Part shown: positions 16,171-28,806 of the stretch, piece by piece
Layout: the number at the start of each line of letters is the position of its first letter
Numbering within the stretch: the stretch's first letter is position 1
Assembly: GCF_003719305.1 (NCBI RefSeq)
Contig: NZ_RARC01000008.1
Location: 1-64,000, forward strand
Length of the DNA: 64,000 nt
Origin: Mycolicibacterium stellerae
GTDB lineage: Bacteria > Actinomycetota > Actinomycetes > Mycobacteriales > Mycobacteriaceae
Reading direction: 5' to 3'
The notes under the pieces: model-generated
What the model was told of the DNA's origin: nothing
The model's input: the letters and a program-made list of their open reading frames with translations, nothing else
Database searches by the model: none
Made by a program: the position numbers and the translations under genes

Positions 16171-16866
16171 ATGAAGATCGCAGTGATCGGGGCCAGTGGC
16201 CTGATCGGAACCCAGCTCGTCGAACGGCTGACCGCCGAAGGCCACGAAGTCGTTGCCGCCTCCCGCAACACCGGCGTCGACGTTCTCACCGAGGAAGGTC
16301 TCGCCGACGCTCTCGATGGTGCCGATGTGCTGGTCGACGTGCTCAATTCGCCGTCGTTCGAGGACGACGCCGTGATGTCCTTCTTCACCACGTCGACGAC
16401 CAACTTGGTGGCAGCGGCGAAGAAGGCCGGGGTCGGGCACTACGTCGCGCTGTCGATCGTCGGGCTCGACGGACTGCCCGACAGCGGATATCTGCGTGCC
16501 AAGGTCGCGCAGGAGAAAATCGTCGCCGGCTCGGGTCTGCCGTACACGCTCGTGCGGGCCACGCAGTTCGAGGAGTTCACCGACCAGATCACCGATTCGC
16601 TGGCCGTTGGCGACGAGGTGCGTGTTCCCGACGCGATGATCCAGCCGATCCCGGGTTGGAAGGTGGCGTCCGTCGTTTCGCGCGCTGCCGTCGCCGCCCC
16701 GCTCAGCGGCTACGTGAATATCGGTGGGCCACAGAAGATCTCGTTCGAACAGATGGCCCGCGACTCGCTGGCGCGCCGCGGCGGCACGAAGTCCGTCGTC
16801 GTCGACGAGAAGGCCAAGTACTTCGGCACCACGCTGGAGGAGCGCAGCCTGGTGACGCCGGACTGA
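16171..16866 (+). CDS. NAD(P)-binding NmrA/SDR-type protein
   Basis: The 231-residue protein begins with a Rossmann motif, MKIAVIGASGLIGTQLVERL, and continues as an atypical short-chain dehydrogenase of the NmrA/NAD(P)H-binding type (LSIVGLDGLPDSGYLRAKVAQE; LVRATQFEEF). The Tyr-x-x-x-Lys pair is seen as GYLRAK. Such proteins bind NAD(P) and act as reductases or redox sensors. ATG at 16171 follows AGGAGG with good spacing. It is followed by a strong hairpin at 16876-16921, so it is a single-gene unit. Confidence 0.75.
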   Translation: MKIAVIGASGLIGTQLVERLTAEGHEVVAASRNTGVDVLTEEGLADALDGADVLVDVLNSPSFEDDAVMSFFTTSTTNLVAAAKKAGVGHYVALSIVGLDGLPDSGYLRAKVAQEKIVAGSGLPYTLVRATQFEEFTDQITDSLAVGDEVRVPDAMIQPIPGWKVASVVSRAAVAAPLSGYVNIGGPQKISFEQMARDSLARRGGTKSVVVDEKAKYFGTTLEERSLVTPD

Positions 16867-16875
16867 CGGTAAAGA

Positions 16876-16921
16876 ATTGGCCCCGCCTCTGAGTGCTTTC
16901 GCCTTCAGAAGCGGGGCCAAT
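16876..16921 (+). terminator. Large hairpin terminator after the NmrA-like gene
   Basis: An 11-base arm ATTGGCCCCGC at 16876-16886 pairs perfectly with 16911-16921; TCTGA and TCAGA inside it extend the stem. It begins 9 bases after the stop codon. There is no U-tract, as is common for mycobacterial terminators. Confidence 0.8.
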
Positions 16922-17468
16922 CCACCCCCTGACCGGTTCGGCTTCTCCGTTGGGGAACGGATCCAGCCGGGTCCCGGTCCTTACTGCCCCCTCCCCACAT
17001 CTGTTGATGTCGTCGGCACGACGATTGCCTCGCCGAGACACCAGCAAATACCAGGAGCTGCAAAATCTTCTCCTTCAGCAAGAAGACTTCCGCTCGTGGG
17101 CAAAGCATAAGCGATAAATGACGATGGTGCCACATAAAGGTCAATGTCTGACCAGAAACCATTTTGACCAGCTTGTACCCGACCGGAAGAGGTGCACGTC
17201 AATAATTTGCAAGAGATCCAACAGCTGTAGTATGGCAACTATTGCGGCGCCATTCCAGCGCGAGAGCATCGATAAATCTGGCTGCCATCGGCTACTGGAA
17301 TCTAGACTCGGCTAATTTGCTGAAATGCAGAGGTCGGGATATAGGCACAGCATGAGCTGGGTTATGTACCTGACTAATGGGCTTGCTGCGTTCGAACGCC
17401 ACGGGACGGCACAATGGGTGCACAATCAGCCCGGGGTCGCCGAGTTGTCGCGATACAGGCAACGAAAT
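16922..17468. other. Gene-free stretch between two terminators
   Basis: About 550 bases between two hairpins. Short frames on both strands lack ribosome sites and recognisable motifs. The composition is lower in GC than the flanks, so it may be a decayed insertion. I see no RNA gene or repeat in it. Confidence 0.5.
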
Positions 17469-17505
17469 GGCAGGCGCACGCCGGTTTCCCGACCGTGCGC
17501 CTGCC
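17469..17505 (-). terminator. Hairpin terminator of accA3
   Basis: GGCAGGCGCAC at 17469-17479 pairs perfectly with GTGCGCCTGCC at 17495-17505 around a 15-base loop. It lies 5 bases beyond the accA3 stop on the minus strand. Confidence 0.8.
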
Positions 17506-17510
17506 AGGAC

Positions 17511-19343
<1,833 letters not shown>

Positions 19344-19534
19344 TTAAGAATGTATCCCGCGTAGCTTAAGCGCCCACGCTGTGCCGCCCCCAATTGACCC
19401 TGAATAGCCGACGGCGAGCTGACGCGGCACTGCGACGAAGGGCGGTCGGCGGCCGCATGAGCGCACACTTTTGTACGTTTTCTGCGGGGATTTCCGTACC
19501 GGGTTGAGCGCTCGCGGCGATCTCGTCGTGGGCG

Positions 19535-19945
19535 TTAGCGGAGGTGCTTCTTGATCCTGGCCAGCATCGCCGACATGCCGCGCAGCCGCAGCGGGCTGAT
19601 CAATGCGGCCAGCCCTAGGTCGGTGTAGAAGTCGTCGGGCACGGCAAGGATGTCGTCGGCCGACTGTTGGTCGAGGCCCTGGGCCAGGATGGATGCGAAT
19701 CCCCGTGTGGTCGGCGCCTCGGGTGGCGCGCTGAAATACAAGCGCACGTGGTCCCGGTCCTCCGTGTCGACATGCAGGAACAGCGGCGACTGGCATTCGG
19801 GCACCGGTTCCATCGCCGCCTCTTCGAGGTCGGCGGGCAGTGCAGGGAGCTCACCGGCGAACTCCAGCAGCAGCTGCAGTTTGTCCTGGCCGGCCACTTC
19901 TTGGAAATCCGACACCACTTCGGCCAGTGGCGCTGGCATGGTCAT
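19535..19945 (-). CDS. SufE-like Fe-S metabolism protein
   Basis: The 136-residue protein matches the SufE/Fe-S metabolism-associated family: [24 protein letters not shown] at the start, [12 protein letters not shown] with the candidate sulfur-accepting cysteine at about 51, and [13 protein letters not shown] to [18 protein letters not shown]. It would receive persulfide sulfur from a desulfurase. It corresponds to Rv3284. The ATG overlaps the sseA stop (ATGA), so a sulfurtransferase and a sulfur acceptor are coupled. Confidence 0.85.
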   Translation of the reverse strand: MTMPAPLAEVVSDFQEVAGQDKLQLLLEFAGELPALPADLEEAAMEPVPECQSPLFLHVDTEDRDHVRLYFSAPPEAPTTRGFASILAQGLDQQSADDILAVPDDFYTDLGLAALISPLRLRGMSAMLARIKKHLR

Positions 19946-20829
19946 GGCGCGTCGCCGGGCTCTTCCCCAACGGCGACGGGCACGCGCACGGCATTGCCCC
20001 ATTCGGTCCATGAGCCGTCGTAATTGCGCACACCTGGAAGGCCGAGCAGATGGGTCAGCACGAACCAGGTGTGGCTGGACCGCTCGCCGATGCGGCAGTA
20101 CACGACGGTCTTGTCCTGCGGCGTCAGGAAGCCGTACAGCTCTTCGAGATCTTTGCGGCTGCGGAATCGGCCGCTGTCCTGGGCGGCCTTGGCCCACGGG
20201 ATGGAGCGTGCGGTCGGGATGTGGCCCCCGCGCAGCGCACCTTCCTCGGGGTAGTCCGGCATGTGGGTGCGTTCGCCGGTGTACTCGAGCGGCGAACGGA
20301 CGTCGATCAGCGGCTGTTTGCCGAGGATGCCGAGCACATCGTCCTTGAACGCCCTGATCGGCGTGTCGTTGCGCTCGACGACGGGGTAGCCGGTGGTCGG
20401 CTTGTTCGGCACGTCGAGGTTGGTGTCCCGGCCGTCGGAGATCCACAGGTCGCGGCCGCCGTCGAGCAGGCGGACGTCGGGATGGCCGAAGAGGGTGAAC
20501 ACCCACAACGCGTAGGCCGCCCACCAGTTGCTCTTGTCGCCGTAGATGACGACCGTGTCGTCGCGGGAGATGCCCTTGCGGTTCATCAACTCCGCGAACT
20601 GCTCACCGTTGATGTAGTCGCGGACATGCGGGTCGTTGAGGTCGATGTGCCAGTCGATCTTCACCGCGCCGGGAATGTGTCCGGTGTCGTAGAGCAGCAC
20701 GTCTTCGTCGGACTCGACGACGGCCAGGCCCGGCCTGCCGAGGTTGCCTGACAGCCAGTCGGAAGTGACGAGCCGTTCCGGGTGGGCGTAGGCGGCGAGG
20801 GCGGGGTCGGGATCGGGAGGAAGTGGCAC
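19942..20829 (-). CDS. sseA: Thiosulfate sulfurtransferase (rhodanese, SseA)
   Basis: The 295-residue protein has two rhodanese domains (about 15-140 and 165-285). The active cysteine loop is [14 protein letters not shown] in the second domain, while the first carries [17 protein letters not shown] without cysteine, as usual. It transfers sulfane sulfur from thiosulfate or mercaptopyruvate. In M. tuberculosis SseA (Rv3283) is linked to thiol redox homeostasis. It lies 9 bases after maf and overlaps the sufE-like gene. The start is GTG. Confidence 0.92.
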   Translation of the reverse strand: MPLPPDPDPALAAYAHPERLVTSDWLSGNLGRPGLAVVESDEDVLLYDTGHIPGAVKIDWHIDLNDPHVRDYINGEQFAELMNRKGISRDDTVVIYGDKSNWWAAYALWVFTLFGHPDVRLLDGGRDLWISDGRDTNLDVPNKPTTGYPVVERNDTPIRAFKDDVLGILGKQPLIDVRSPLEYTGERTHMPDYPEEGALRGGHIPTARSIPWAKAAQDSGRFRSRKDLEELYGFLTPQDKTVVYCRIGERSSHTWFVLTHLLGLPGVRNYDGSWTEWGNAVRVPVAVGEEPGDAP

Positions 20830-20838
20830 CCCACGAGC

Positions 20839-21477
20839 CTACAGCGGGTTGTCAGACCAGAGATCGGCGATCGACAGCCCCGCGCGGGCGAACAATCGGC
20901 GCATCGTTGGCAGCGAAAGGCCCACCACATTCGAGGGATCGCCGTCGATGCCGTCGACGAACCAGCCGCCCAACCCGTCGATCGTGAAGGCGCCCGCCAC
21001 CCGCAATGACTCCCCGCTGGCCAGATACGCCGTCAGGTCCGCATCTGTCGGGTGAGCGAACCTGACTGTGGTGGAGCCGAATTCGACCCCGCGGTGTGTT
21101 TCGGCACCGTCGTACAGCCGGATCGCGCAGTGCCCGGTGTACAGCACGCCCGAGCGGCCGGACATGGTGGCCCACTGCCGTCGCGCTTCGGCGCCGGAAC
21201 CCGGCTTACCTCGCAGCCCACCGTCGATGAACAGCATCGAATCACAGCCGATGACAACACAATCCGTGCTCAGTTCCGGATCGAGATCGACGATGACCTG
21301 CTCGGCCTTTGCGGCTGCCAGTGCGTTGGCGACGTCACCCGGTGCGGCGTCGGGGCGCTGCGCGGCGATGACGGCATCCTCGTCGACGCCGGAGACAACG
21401 ACAACGGGATCGATTCCGGCCTGGCGCAAAACGTTCAGCCTGCCGGGTGAGGCCGATGCGAGAACGACCCGCGTCAC
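20839..21477 (-). CDS. maf: Maf-family nucleoside triphosphate pyrophosphatase
   Basis: The 212-residue protein starts with [19 protein letters not shown], the Maf substrate loop (SxSPxR), and has [13 protein letters not shown] and [19 protein letters not shown], including the conserved catalytic aspartate and lysine. Maf proteins hydrolyse dTTP, UTP or modified nucleotides and can restrain cell division. It corresponds to Rv3282. It begins with GTG and leads the maf-sseA-sufE unit on the minus strand. Confidence 0.93.
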   Translation of the reverse strand: MTRVVLASASPGRLNVLRQAGIDPVVVVSGVDEDAVIAAQRPDAAPGDVANALAAAKAEQVIVDLDPELSTDCVVIGCDSMLFIDGGLRGKPGSGAEARRQWATMSGRSGVLYTGHCAIRLYDGAETHRGVEFGSTTVRFAHPTDADLTAYLASGESLRVAGAFTIDGLGGWFVDGIDGDPSNVVGLSLPTMRRLFARAGLSIADLWSDNPL

Positions 21478-21613
21478 GGCTTCCGATGCATCCGGTCGAG
21501 ATCTTCACAAGGTTCGCCTTCGGCCATGGCTCAAACGTAATGGTTCGACCCAAGTAGGCGGGCCCGATGGCTCGCGTCGCGCGTTTTGCCGCATTGCCCC
21601 GTACGGTCACGGT

Positions 21614-22219
21614 ATGTCTGCCAAACACCGTCGACCCTCGAGGGCGCGCGTGTGGCGGCGTCGGATGTGGCTGGCGGGTAGCACCGGTGTGGTGGTGATA
21701 GTCGCGGTCGTCGCGGTCGTCGGCAACCGGCAGTTCAAGCACGCGAGCGAGGATCCGCTCACGCACGCTGACGCCGTGGTGGTTCTCGCCGGCGAACATG
21801 ACGGCCGCGAAGCCTATGGGGTTCAGTTGGCCGAAAAGATCGGCGCGCCAACGGTATTGATGTCGGACCCATATCCGTCTGAAGACGCCGCGATGAAACC
21901 GTGGTGCGGTAAGCGCCGCGGTGAAGTGCGGGTGATCTGCGATCGCCCGTCGCTGTTGACGACACGCGGTGAGGCGATGATGGCCCGAAAATACGGCCGA
22001 GAACTGGGCTGGCGCCGCATCGTGGTGGTCAGTTGGCGGTTCCATCTCCCACGAGCACGGTTCATCTTCGGGCAGTGCTATTCGGACGATCCCGCCCAGG
22101 TCGTCATGCAGGCGGTGCCGAGGTCGTATAGCCAGTCGTTCGCCTACTGGGAAACCACCTACGCCTATCAGTACGCGGGCTTCGCCAAGGCCGCCCTGGA
22201 AGGGCTTTGCCCGCGCTGA
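21614..22219 (+). CDS. YdcF/SanA-like DUF218 membrane protein
   Basis: The 201-residue protein has a basic N-terminus, one transmembrane helix (about 21-38) and a DUF218 domain: DAVVVLAGEHDGREAYGVQLAEK, TTRGEAMMARKYG and VVVSWRFHLPRARFIF. SanA/YdcF proteins act at the cell envelope and are linked to lipid carrier or vancomycin phenotypes, but the reaction is not settled. The ATG at 21614 follows a modest GGTC. It ends one base before the convergent CrcB-like gene. Confidence 0.7.
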   Translation: MSAKHRRPSRARVWRRRMWLAGSTGVVVIVAVVAVVGNRQFKHASEDPLTHADAVVVLAGEHDGREAYGVQLAEKIGAPTVLMSDPYPSEDAAMKPWCGKRRGEVRVICDRPSLLTTRGEAMMARKYGRELGWRRIVVVSWRFHLPRARFIFGQCYSDDPAQVVMQAVPRSYSQSFAYWETTYAYQYAGFAKAALEGLCPR

Positions 22220-22633
22220 TCAGACGAATTTGTTCATGATGTGAAGCGCTCCCCGAACGAAGATCAGTCCCACAGCGGCGAACGCGACCCCACAGGCGAC
22301 GTTCGCGGCGAGCGACAACGACGCGCGCTTCAAATACGTTGTGACATCAGCGCGGGAGCGGATCGCCGAAGGTGAGTTGATAGCCAATGTCATCGATCCC
22401 GCCGCGGCGACTCCGCCGAAGGCAAATGCTTTCGCCCATTCTGGCTTTGGCCAGTGCATGGATAGTCCGGTCAGGATGCCCGCGAGCGCGCATACCGCCA
22501 TTACTGCCGGCGATACGGCGGGACCGGGTCGATCGATGCTGCGGTGCGCCGGCCGCCGCAGGGTGACAGCGGCTCCGGCCATCGCGCCGCCCGCCAGTGC
22601 GACGAAGTTGACGAAGCTGAGTGTCGGCGACAT
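22220..22633 (-). CDS. Small CrcB-like membrane protein, second of pair
   Basis: The 137-residue protein has four hydrophobic segments (about 7-24, 41-58, 68-85, 105-128), the layout of the CrcB/Fluc fluoride channels. The N-terminal LAGGAMAGAAVTL and the middle GGVAAAGSMTLAI resemble GGxxGxxxR and GxxGGxTTFST, but the phenylalanine and TTFST residues that line the fluoride pore are missing. It directly abuts the upstream partner with no gap. It may be a divergent, non-fluoride member. Confidence 0.45.
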   Translation of the reverse strand: MSPTLSFVNFVALAGGAMAGAAVTLRRPAHRSIDRPGPAVSPAVMAVCALAGILTGLSMHWPKPEWAKAFAFGGVAAAGSMTLAINSPSAIRSRADVTTYLKRASLSLAANVACGVAFAAVGLIFVRGALHIMNKFV

Positions 22634-23014
22634 CTACTCGACGTCTCGGCGTTGAATTGCGACCGCCAGCAGGACCCCTGCCGCCAGTCCGGCGATGGCG
22701 CACAACGGAACCGCGGCGATGTACGCAACGCAAACACGAGGGGTCGCCGAGATCGCGATGATTACCAGAATGCCGATACTCGAGGCTGTTCCGACGAATG
22801 CGCCAACGGCGGTCCTTGCCAGCTGAAACCGGTCGCCAACCGATATCAGTCCCCACACGAAGAGCCCCGAAATGGTTAGCGCCAACGTGGGAACAAATTG
22901 CGCCTCGGCGGGCCAGAAGGACAGCGTTGCGAAGCGCGCTGCCGCTCCACATGCCGCCCCGCCCAGCACTGCCGGAGCCCGGCGGGAAGTCCGCTGCGGC
23001 GTCGTGTGCTGCAT
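22634..23014 (-). CDS. Small CrcB-like membrane protein, first of pair
   Basis: The 126-residue protein has four predicted helices, with VLGGAACGAAARFATL matching the CrcB N-terminus (GGxxGAxxRY) and LALTISGLFVWGLISVG matching the second helix. The pore signature (GGxTTFST) is replaced by FVGTASSIGILV. CrcB/Fluc channels work as dual-topology dimers, and adjacent gene pairs of opposite topology are typical, which is the layout seen here with the gene at 22220. Family call only; fluoride transport is doubtful. Confidence 0.45.
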   Translation of the reverse strand: MQHTTPQRTSRRAPAVLGGAACGAAARFATLSFWPAEAQFVPTLALTISGLFVWGLISVGDRFQLARTAVGAFVGTASSIGILVIIAISATPRVCVAYIAAVPLCAIAGLAAGVLLAVAIQRRDVE

Positions 23015-23112
23015 CGGCCAAAGCTAGCCGCCGCCGGCCGAATGCGCCCGCTCGGCGATAAGCGAAGCACCTTCTACTGACGGGATATCCGCTTGGACCT
23101 GCACCACGCGCG

Positions 23113-23397
23113 TCATCGGCGCATGTGTGTCCGCTCAACCATCGTCACCAGCTGCCAGCTGGTGGGTGCGTAGCGCAGCTTGTCGACCGGATGGCCCCAC
23201 AGGTTGAGTTCCTGCGGGCCCGCTTCGACGCGCCCACCCGTGGCGGCGCTGAGCACCGCTACCAACGCGGCGACTTCCTCTGTGCTGGGCTCGCCCTTGA
23301 CCACGTTGATCTCGTCGACCGCCTGCGACGGCGGGTCGTCGATGGTCATCTCACGCGGGTCGCTGACCTCGGTGATGTGGGTTTCGTCGTGGCTCAC
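23113..23397 (-). CDS. accE5: Acyl-CoA carboxylase epsilon subunit
   Basis: The 94-residue protein contains the epsilon-subunit core [20 protein letters not shown] and ends with [15 protein letters not shown], matching the C-terminus of AccE5 (Rv3281). It stabilises the AccA3-AccD5 complex. GTG at 23397 (VSHDETH) and ATG at 23349 are both possible; neither has a strong ribosome site. I chose GTG because it shortens the gap to accD5. Upstream lies a 24-base tandem repeat that would encode repeated residues if translation began further up, recalling the repeat-rich N-terminus of the M. tuberculosis protein. Confidence 0.8.
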   Translation of the reverse strand: MSHDETHITEVSDPREMTIDDPPSQAVDEINVVKGEPSTEEVAALVAVLSAATGGRVEAGPQELNLWGHPVDKLRYAPTSWQLVTMVERTHMRR

Positions 23398-23401
23398 AGT
23401 C

Positions 23402-25542
<2,141 letters not shown>

Positions 25543-26090
25543 ATGAGGCAGCGATCCGAAGGTAGCAACGAATCTTTGCTGGAGCTTGTCGCCAAGCCAA
25601 CTGCGGATGCTCCGCAGACTGCTGTGGCACATCAGTTTCAGAAAGATCCTCCGCCGTACGCAGCGGTGGTGATCAATAATCTTTATGTCAGCAAACGCGA
25701 TTACTATCTGACGAAACACATTTGGCACTCCGCCGGTGCTCGTGATTCCACGTGCAGGAATTATCGTCACGGTTCGGGTCACTAATAACGTGCTCGCTGA
25801 CGAGTTGCCGGACTACGTTGTGGCTATCCATGGCTCCCCGTCGATGTGCGGAGCGGTGCAAACGTGTCGCGGGTTTCTGTTCTCGGGGCGACAACGGTGC
25901 AGCTGACGGACGCCACTGCCGGGGGGGAGCAATCGACGCTATTCACTGGTGTCGAACAGAGTCGCCGAATCCTCAACGCACAGCTGACAATAGAGCGAGG
26001 CTGCTCTCGAGTCGCTCTTCGTACTCACCGAATGCCGACGTCACCGTGCGCACCGGGTGCCCCATTCGACTGTTGCTGTACACCGCACCC
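25543..26090 (+). pseudogene. Frameshifted remnant of a DUF4012 gene
   Basis: Three consecutive plus-strand segments in two frames align with the C-terminal third of the intact DUF4012 protein encoded at 52934-54805. DPPPYAAVVINN and KRDYYLTK match its DPAPYAAVVVNN and KLDYYLTR; VTVRVTNNVLADELPDY matches VTVRLTNNAPPTGLPDY after a shift near 25760; VSVLGATTVQLTDATAGGE matches VSLIATKNAQITNATIDGD after a return to the first frame. The N-terminal two thirds are missing. It is therefore a decayed relative at the left edge of the island, pointing the opposite way from the intact copy. Confidence 0.8.
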
Positions 26091-26163
26091 CCGTAGTGTT
26101 GGTTCCCGAGTGCCTGGGATGTGTCAAGGCGCCCGACTGTTGAGACCTCACTTTGGTTTGCTC

Positions 26164-26209
26164 CTACTCTCATTGGTGAACTGCGACTACTCTCATTAAT
26201 GAGCTGCGT
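26164..26209 (+). promoter_or_regulatory. Tandem 23-base repeat with palindromic cores, operator upstream of the BY-kinase gene
   Basis: Two adjacent 23-base units (26164-26186 and 26187-26209) share CTACTCTCATT-NN-TGA-R-CTGCG. In the second unit CTCATTAATGAG (26192-26203) is a perfect palindrome; the first is imperfect. They end 15 bases before a good -10 element. Confidence 0.65.
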
Positions 26210-26224
26210 CGAAATCGCAAAAGG

Positions 26225-26230
26225 TATACT
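26225..26230 (+). promoter_or_regulatory. Probable housekeeping -10 element (TATACT)
   Basis: TATACT at 26225-26230 lies about 68 bases before the TTG start of the BY-kinase gene. The position expected for a -35 box (about 26202-26207) falls in the second operator unit and matches TTGACA poorly, which suggests dependence on an activator or control by the tandem repeat. Confidence 0.5.
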
Positions 26231-26297
26231 TCCCGCAGATCGCGACGTCGGATGACGGAGCACGGGGGCAGGGGCACGCAGTAATCAAGGGGGGGCA

Positions 26298-27737
26298 TTG
26301 AATCTGCAGGACTTCGCAAAGCTGCTGCGTTCTCGGTGGATTACCGTGGGCGTCACGATGGTGGTCGCCGTTTTGGGGGCCGTCGCAGTGACTTTGCTAA
26401 CGACACCGCTGTACCAAGCGTCGACGAGGCTATTCGTATCGACCACGGCCGGCTCATCATTATCCGATGTGTACCAGGGTAATCGCTTCTCCCAAGAACG
26501 CGTGGTCTCCTATGCCGAGCTGCTTACGGGCGAGACGCTGGCTCAGCGCACTATCGACAAACTCGGCCTGGGTATGAGTGCAAAAGCGCTTAAAGAGAAC
26601 ATCAAGGCGACTGCGAAACCCGATACCGTCTTGATAGATGTGGCGGTGCTCGACGAATCACCCGTCCGCGCTCGTGACATTGCCAACACCTTGGCCGACG
26701 AGTTCGTCGTCATGGTACGCGAATTGGAAACTCCGGAGGACGGAACGCCGCCCGATGCTCGCGTTGTCGTCGAGCAACGCGCGTCGATTCCCGACCGCCC
26801 GGTGATTCCGAAGGTCGCTCGCAATATTGCTGCCGGTGTGGCGCTGGGCTTGTTGTTGGGAGTAGGCCTTGCAGTACTACGCGATCGGTTCGACAACACA
26901 GTCAAGGACGGAAAGACTTTCGAGGAGATCACTGGCGTCGGATTGGTCGGCAGCATTCCGCTCGACAAGGAGCGCAGGAAGGAAGCAGCGATATCTTTCG
27001 GTAGCGAGAACTCGGGGATCGCCGAAGCATTTCGCAAACTCCGGACCAACTTGCAGTTCCTCGCAGTCGATAATCCGCCGCGCCTGATCGTCGTCACCAG
27101 TTCTATGCCGGGCGAGGGCAAATCCACTACGGCGATAAATATTTCACTGGCGTTGGCAGAAGCCGACCACAACGTAGTGCTCGTCGATGGCGACATGCGA
27201 CGCCCCATGTTGCACAAGTACCTCGACTTGGTCGGGTCCGCAGGATTCAGCACCGTGCTTAGTGGCGCAGCATCACTTTCCGAGGTGCTGCAGAAGACAC
27301 GTTTCCCAGGCTTGACCGTCCTCACCTCGGGAACCGTCCCGCCGAATCCGAGCGAACTACTTGGGTCGTTGGCAGCCCAAAAGGTGCTTGGCGAAATGCG
27401 TGCGCAATTCGACTATGTCATCGTGGATTCGTCACCGCTGCTTGCGGTCACCGATGCCGCGATTCTGGCGGCCAATTCCGATGGTGTGCTCATCATGGCC
27501 CGATTCAAGCAAACCAAGCGGGAGCAACTTGCACACGCGATCGGAAATCTTCAGGATGTGGGCGCTGCACTGCTCGGGGCGGTATTCACGATGACGCCCA
27601 CCCGCGGACATGCGTCCTACAACTACAGCTACAGTTACTACGGCGATGACAACGCGCGGCGACAACCGCCGAATCCTGCACGGCCTAGCGGGGAGGTCAC
27701 GCAGCCGGCCGGCGGAAGGCGTAGGGCGGCTGAATGA
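26298..27737 (+). CDS. Wzz/BY-kinase fusion (Wzc/CpsCD-like chain-length regulator and tyrosine kinase)
   Basis: The 479-residue protein begins with a Wzz domain between two transmembrane helices (about 15-36 and 175-194), followed by a bacterial tyrosine kinase domain: Walker A SSMPGEGKSTTAIN (about 268-281), A' VVLVDGDMRRP (about 293-303) and Walker B YVIVDSSP. The C-terminus has a tyrosine cluster with Tyr at about 441, 443, 445, 447 and 448. Such proteins set polysaccharide chain length and are switched by autophosphorylation. Start is TTG at 26298 after a G-rich ribosome site. The matching phosphatase lies at 50269. Confidence 0.92.
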   Translation: MNLQDFAKLLRSRWITVGVTMVVAVLGAVAVTLLTTPLYQASTRLFVSTTAGSSLSDVYQGNRFSQERVVSYAELLTGETLAQRTIDKLGLGMSAKALKENIKATAKPDTVLIDVAVLDESPVRARDIANTLADEFVVMVRELETPEDGTPPDARVVVEQRASIPDRPVIPKVARNIAAGVALGLLLGVGLAVLRDRFDNTVKDGKTFEEITGVGLVGSIPLDKERRKEAAISFGSENSGIAEAFRKLRTNLQFLAVDNPPRLIVVTSSMPGEGKSTTAINISLALAEADHNVVLVDGDMRRPMLHKYLDLVGSAGFSTVLSGAASLSEVLQKTRFPGLTVLTSGTVPPNPSELLGSLAAQKVLGEMRAQFDYVIVDSSPLLAVTDAAILAANSDGVLIMARFKQTKREQLAHAIGNLQDVGAALLGAVFTMTPTRGHASYNYSYSYYGDDNARRQPPNPARPSGEVTQPAGGRRRAAE

Positions 27738-27800
27738 GCGTGCATTGGCGGTCGAGTTGCGCGGCGCGGGGGCAGGACGTTACCGGCCCCGTCGCGAATC

Positions 27801-28787
27801 GTGACGCCAGTGCGGGGCCTGCGAAGGATGGCTGAGATCAGCCCGCCCCGCGTGTCGGCGGTTATCCGCGCTCACAACGAAGGCGAGCACATCGGCCGAC
27901 TGCTTAAGGGATTCGAGCAGCAAACCGTCAAACTCGATGAGATCATCCTGGTCGATTCGGGCTCTACGGATGACACTGTCGCGATCGCCGAGGCCGCCGG
28001 TTGCACCATCGTGAATATCGCCAAGAGCGAATTCTCCTTCGGTCGGGCGCTCAATAGGGGCTGCGCCGCCGCGAATGGCGACATCCTGCTGTTCGCCTCG
28101 GCCCATGTCTACCCGGTGTACAACACGCACGTCGAGCACATCGTCAGCGCGTTTGACCGCGACAACGTCGCTATAGCCTACGGACGCCAGATCGGAGACG
28201 AGCGAACCAAGTTTTCCGAATCACGGGTGATGCTGAAATGGTTTCCCAATCAAAACATCTGGGACCAGGGCCATCCGTTCAGCAATAATGCCAACGCGGC
28301 GGTACTGAAGTCGGTATGGCAGGAATCTCCCTATGACGAGACACTCACCGGCCTTGAGGATCTCGACTTTGCCAAGAAGGCCCTCGACAGAGGGTACAAG
28401 ATCGCATATGTCGCGGATGCGCCGGTGGTCCACGTGCACGAAGAGACTTGGAGCACGATCCGGAACAGATACAGGCGTGAAGCAATGGCCTACGCTCGCA
28501 TCGTCGAAGGGTCGCAGATGTCACTGGCGAACGCCCTCGAGCTTGCTTTGTCGAACATCGCCGGTGACTACCGGGAGGCGGTCAAGGCCAACCGCCTACG
28601 CAGCAACGTCTTGAGCATCCCGCAGTTCCGATTCGCACAGTTCATTGGTGCGTGGCAGGGTTTCCGCGCCCCCAACCATGTGTCGGAGCGATTGCTGCAG
28701 CGCTTCTATTACCCGCCGGAGTCCCAGCAGAGCTACGACCTCCCGCCTGCGCCCGGCCGCAAGATCATGTATTCCGAAGACGCGTAG
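27801..28787 (+). CDS. Glycosyltransferase family 2
   Basis: The 328-residue cytosolic-looking enzyme has GT2 motifs SAVIRAHNEGEHIGRLLKGF, IILVDSGSTDDTV and the acceptor-side GLEDLDFAKKALDRGYKI. The usual DxD position is occupied by LLFASAHVYPV, an atypical form also seen in rhamnosyltransferase-like members. Either GTG at 27801 or ATG at 27828 could be the start; the longer one is listed. It follows the BY-kinase gene by 63 bases and precedes the cytidylyltransferase gene by 19, so it belongs to the same operon. Confidence 0.85.
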   Translation: MTPVRGLRRMAEISPPRVSAVIRAHNEGEHIGRLLKGFEQQTVKLDEIILVDSGSTDDTVAIAEAAGCTIVNIAKSEFSFGRALNRGCAAANGDILLFASAHVYPVYNTHVEHIVSAFDRDNVAIAYGRQIGDERTKFSESRVMLKWFPNQNIWDQGHPFSNNANAAVLKSVWQESPYDETLTGLEDLDFAKKALDRGYKIAYVADAPVVHVHEETWSTIRNRYRREAMAYARIVEGSQMSLANALELALSNIAGDYREAVKANRLRSNVLSIPQFRFAQFIGAWQGFRAPNHVSERLLQRFYYPPESQQSYDLPPAPGRKIMYSEDA

Positions 28788-28806
28788 ATAACGGTAGTAG
28801 AGACTG

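Noticed and set aside
15415..16920. 501-codon minus-strand open frame
   Set aside because: It is antisense to the LamG-like and NmrA-like genes, both of which have good ribosome sites and family motifs.
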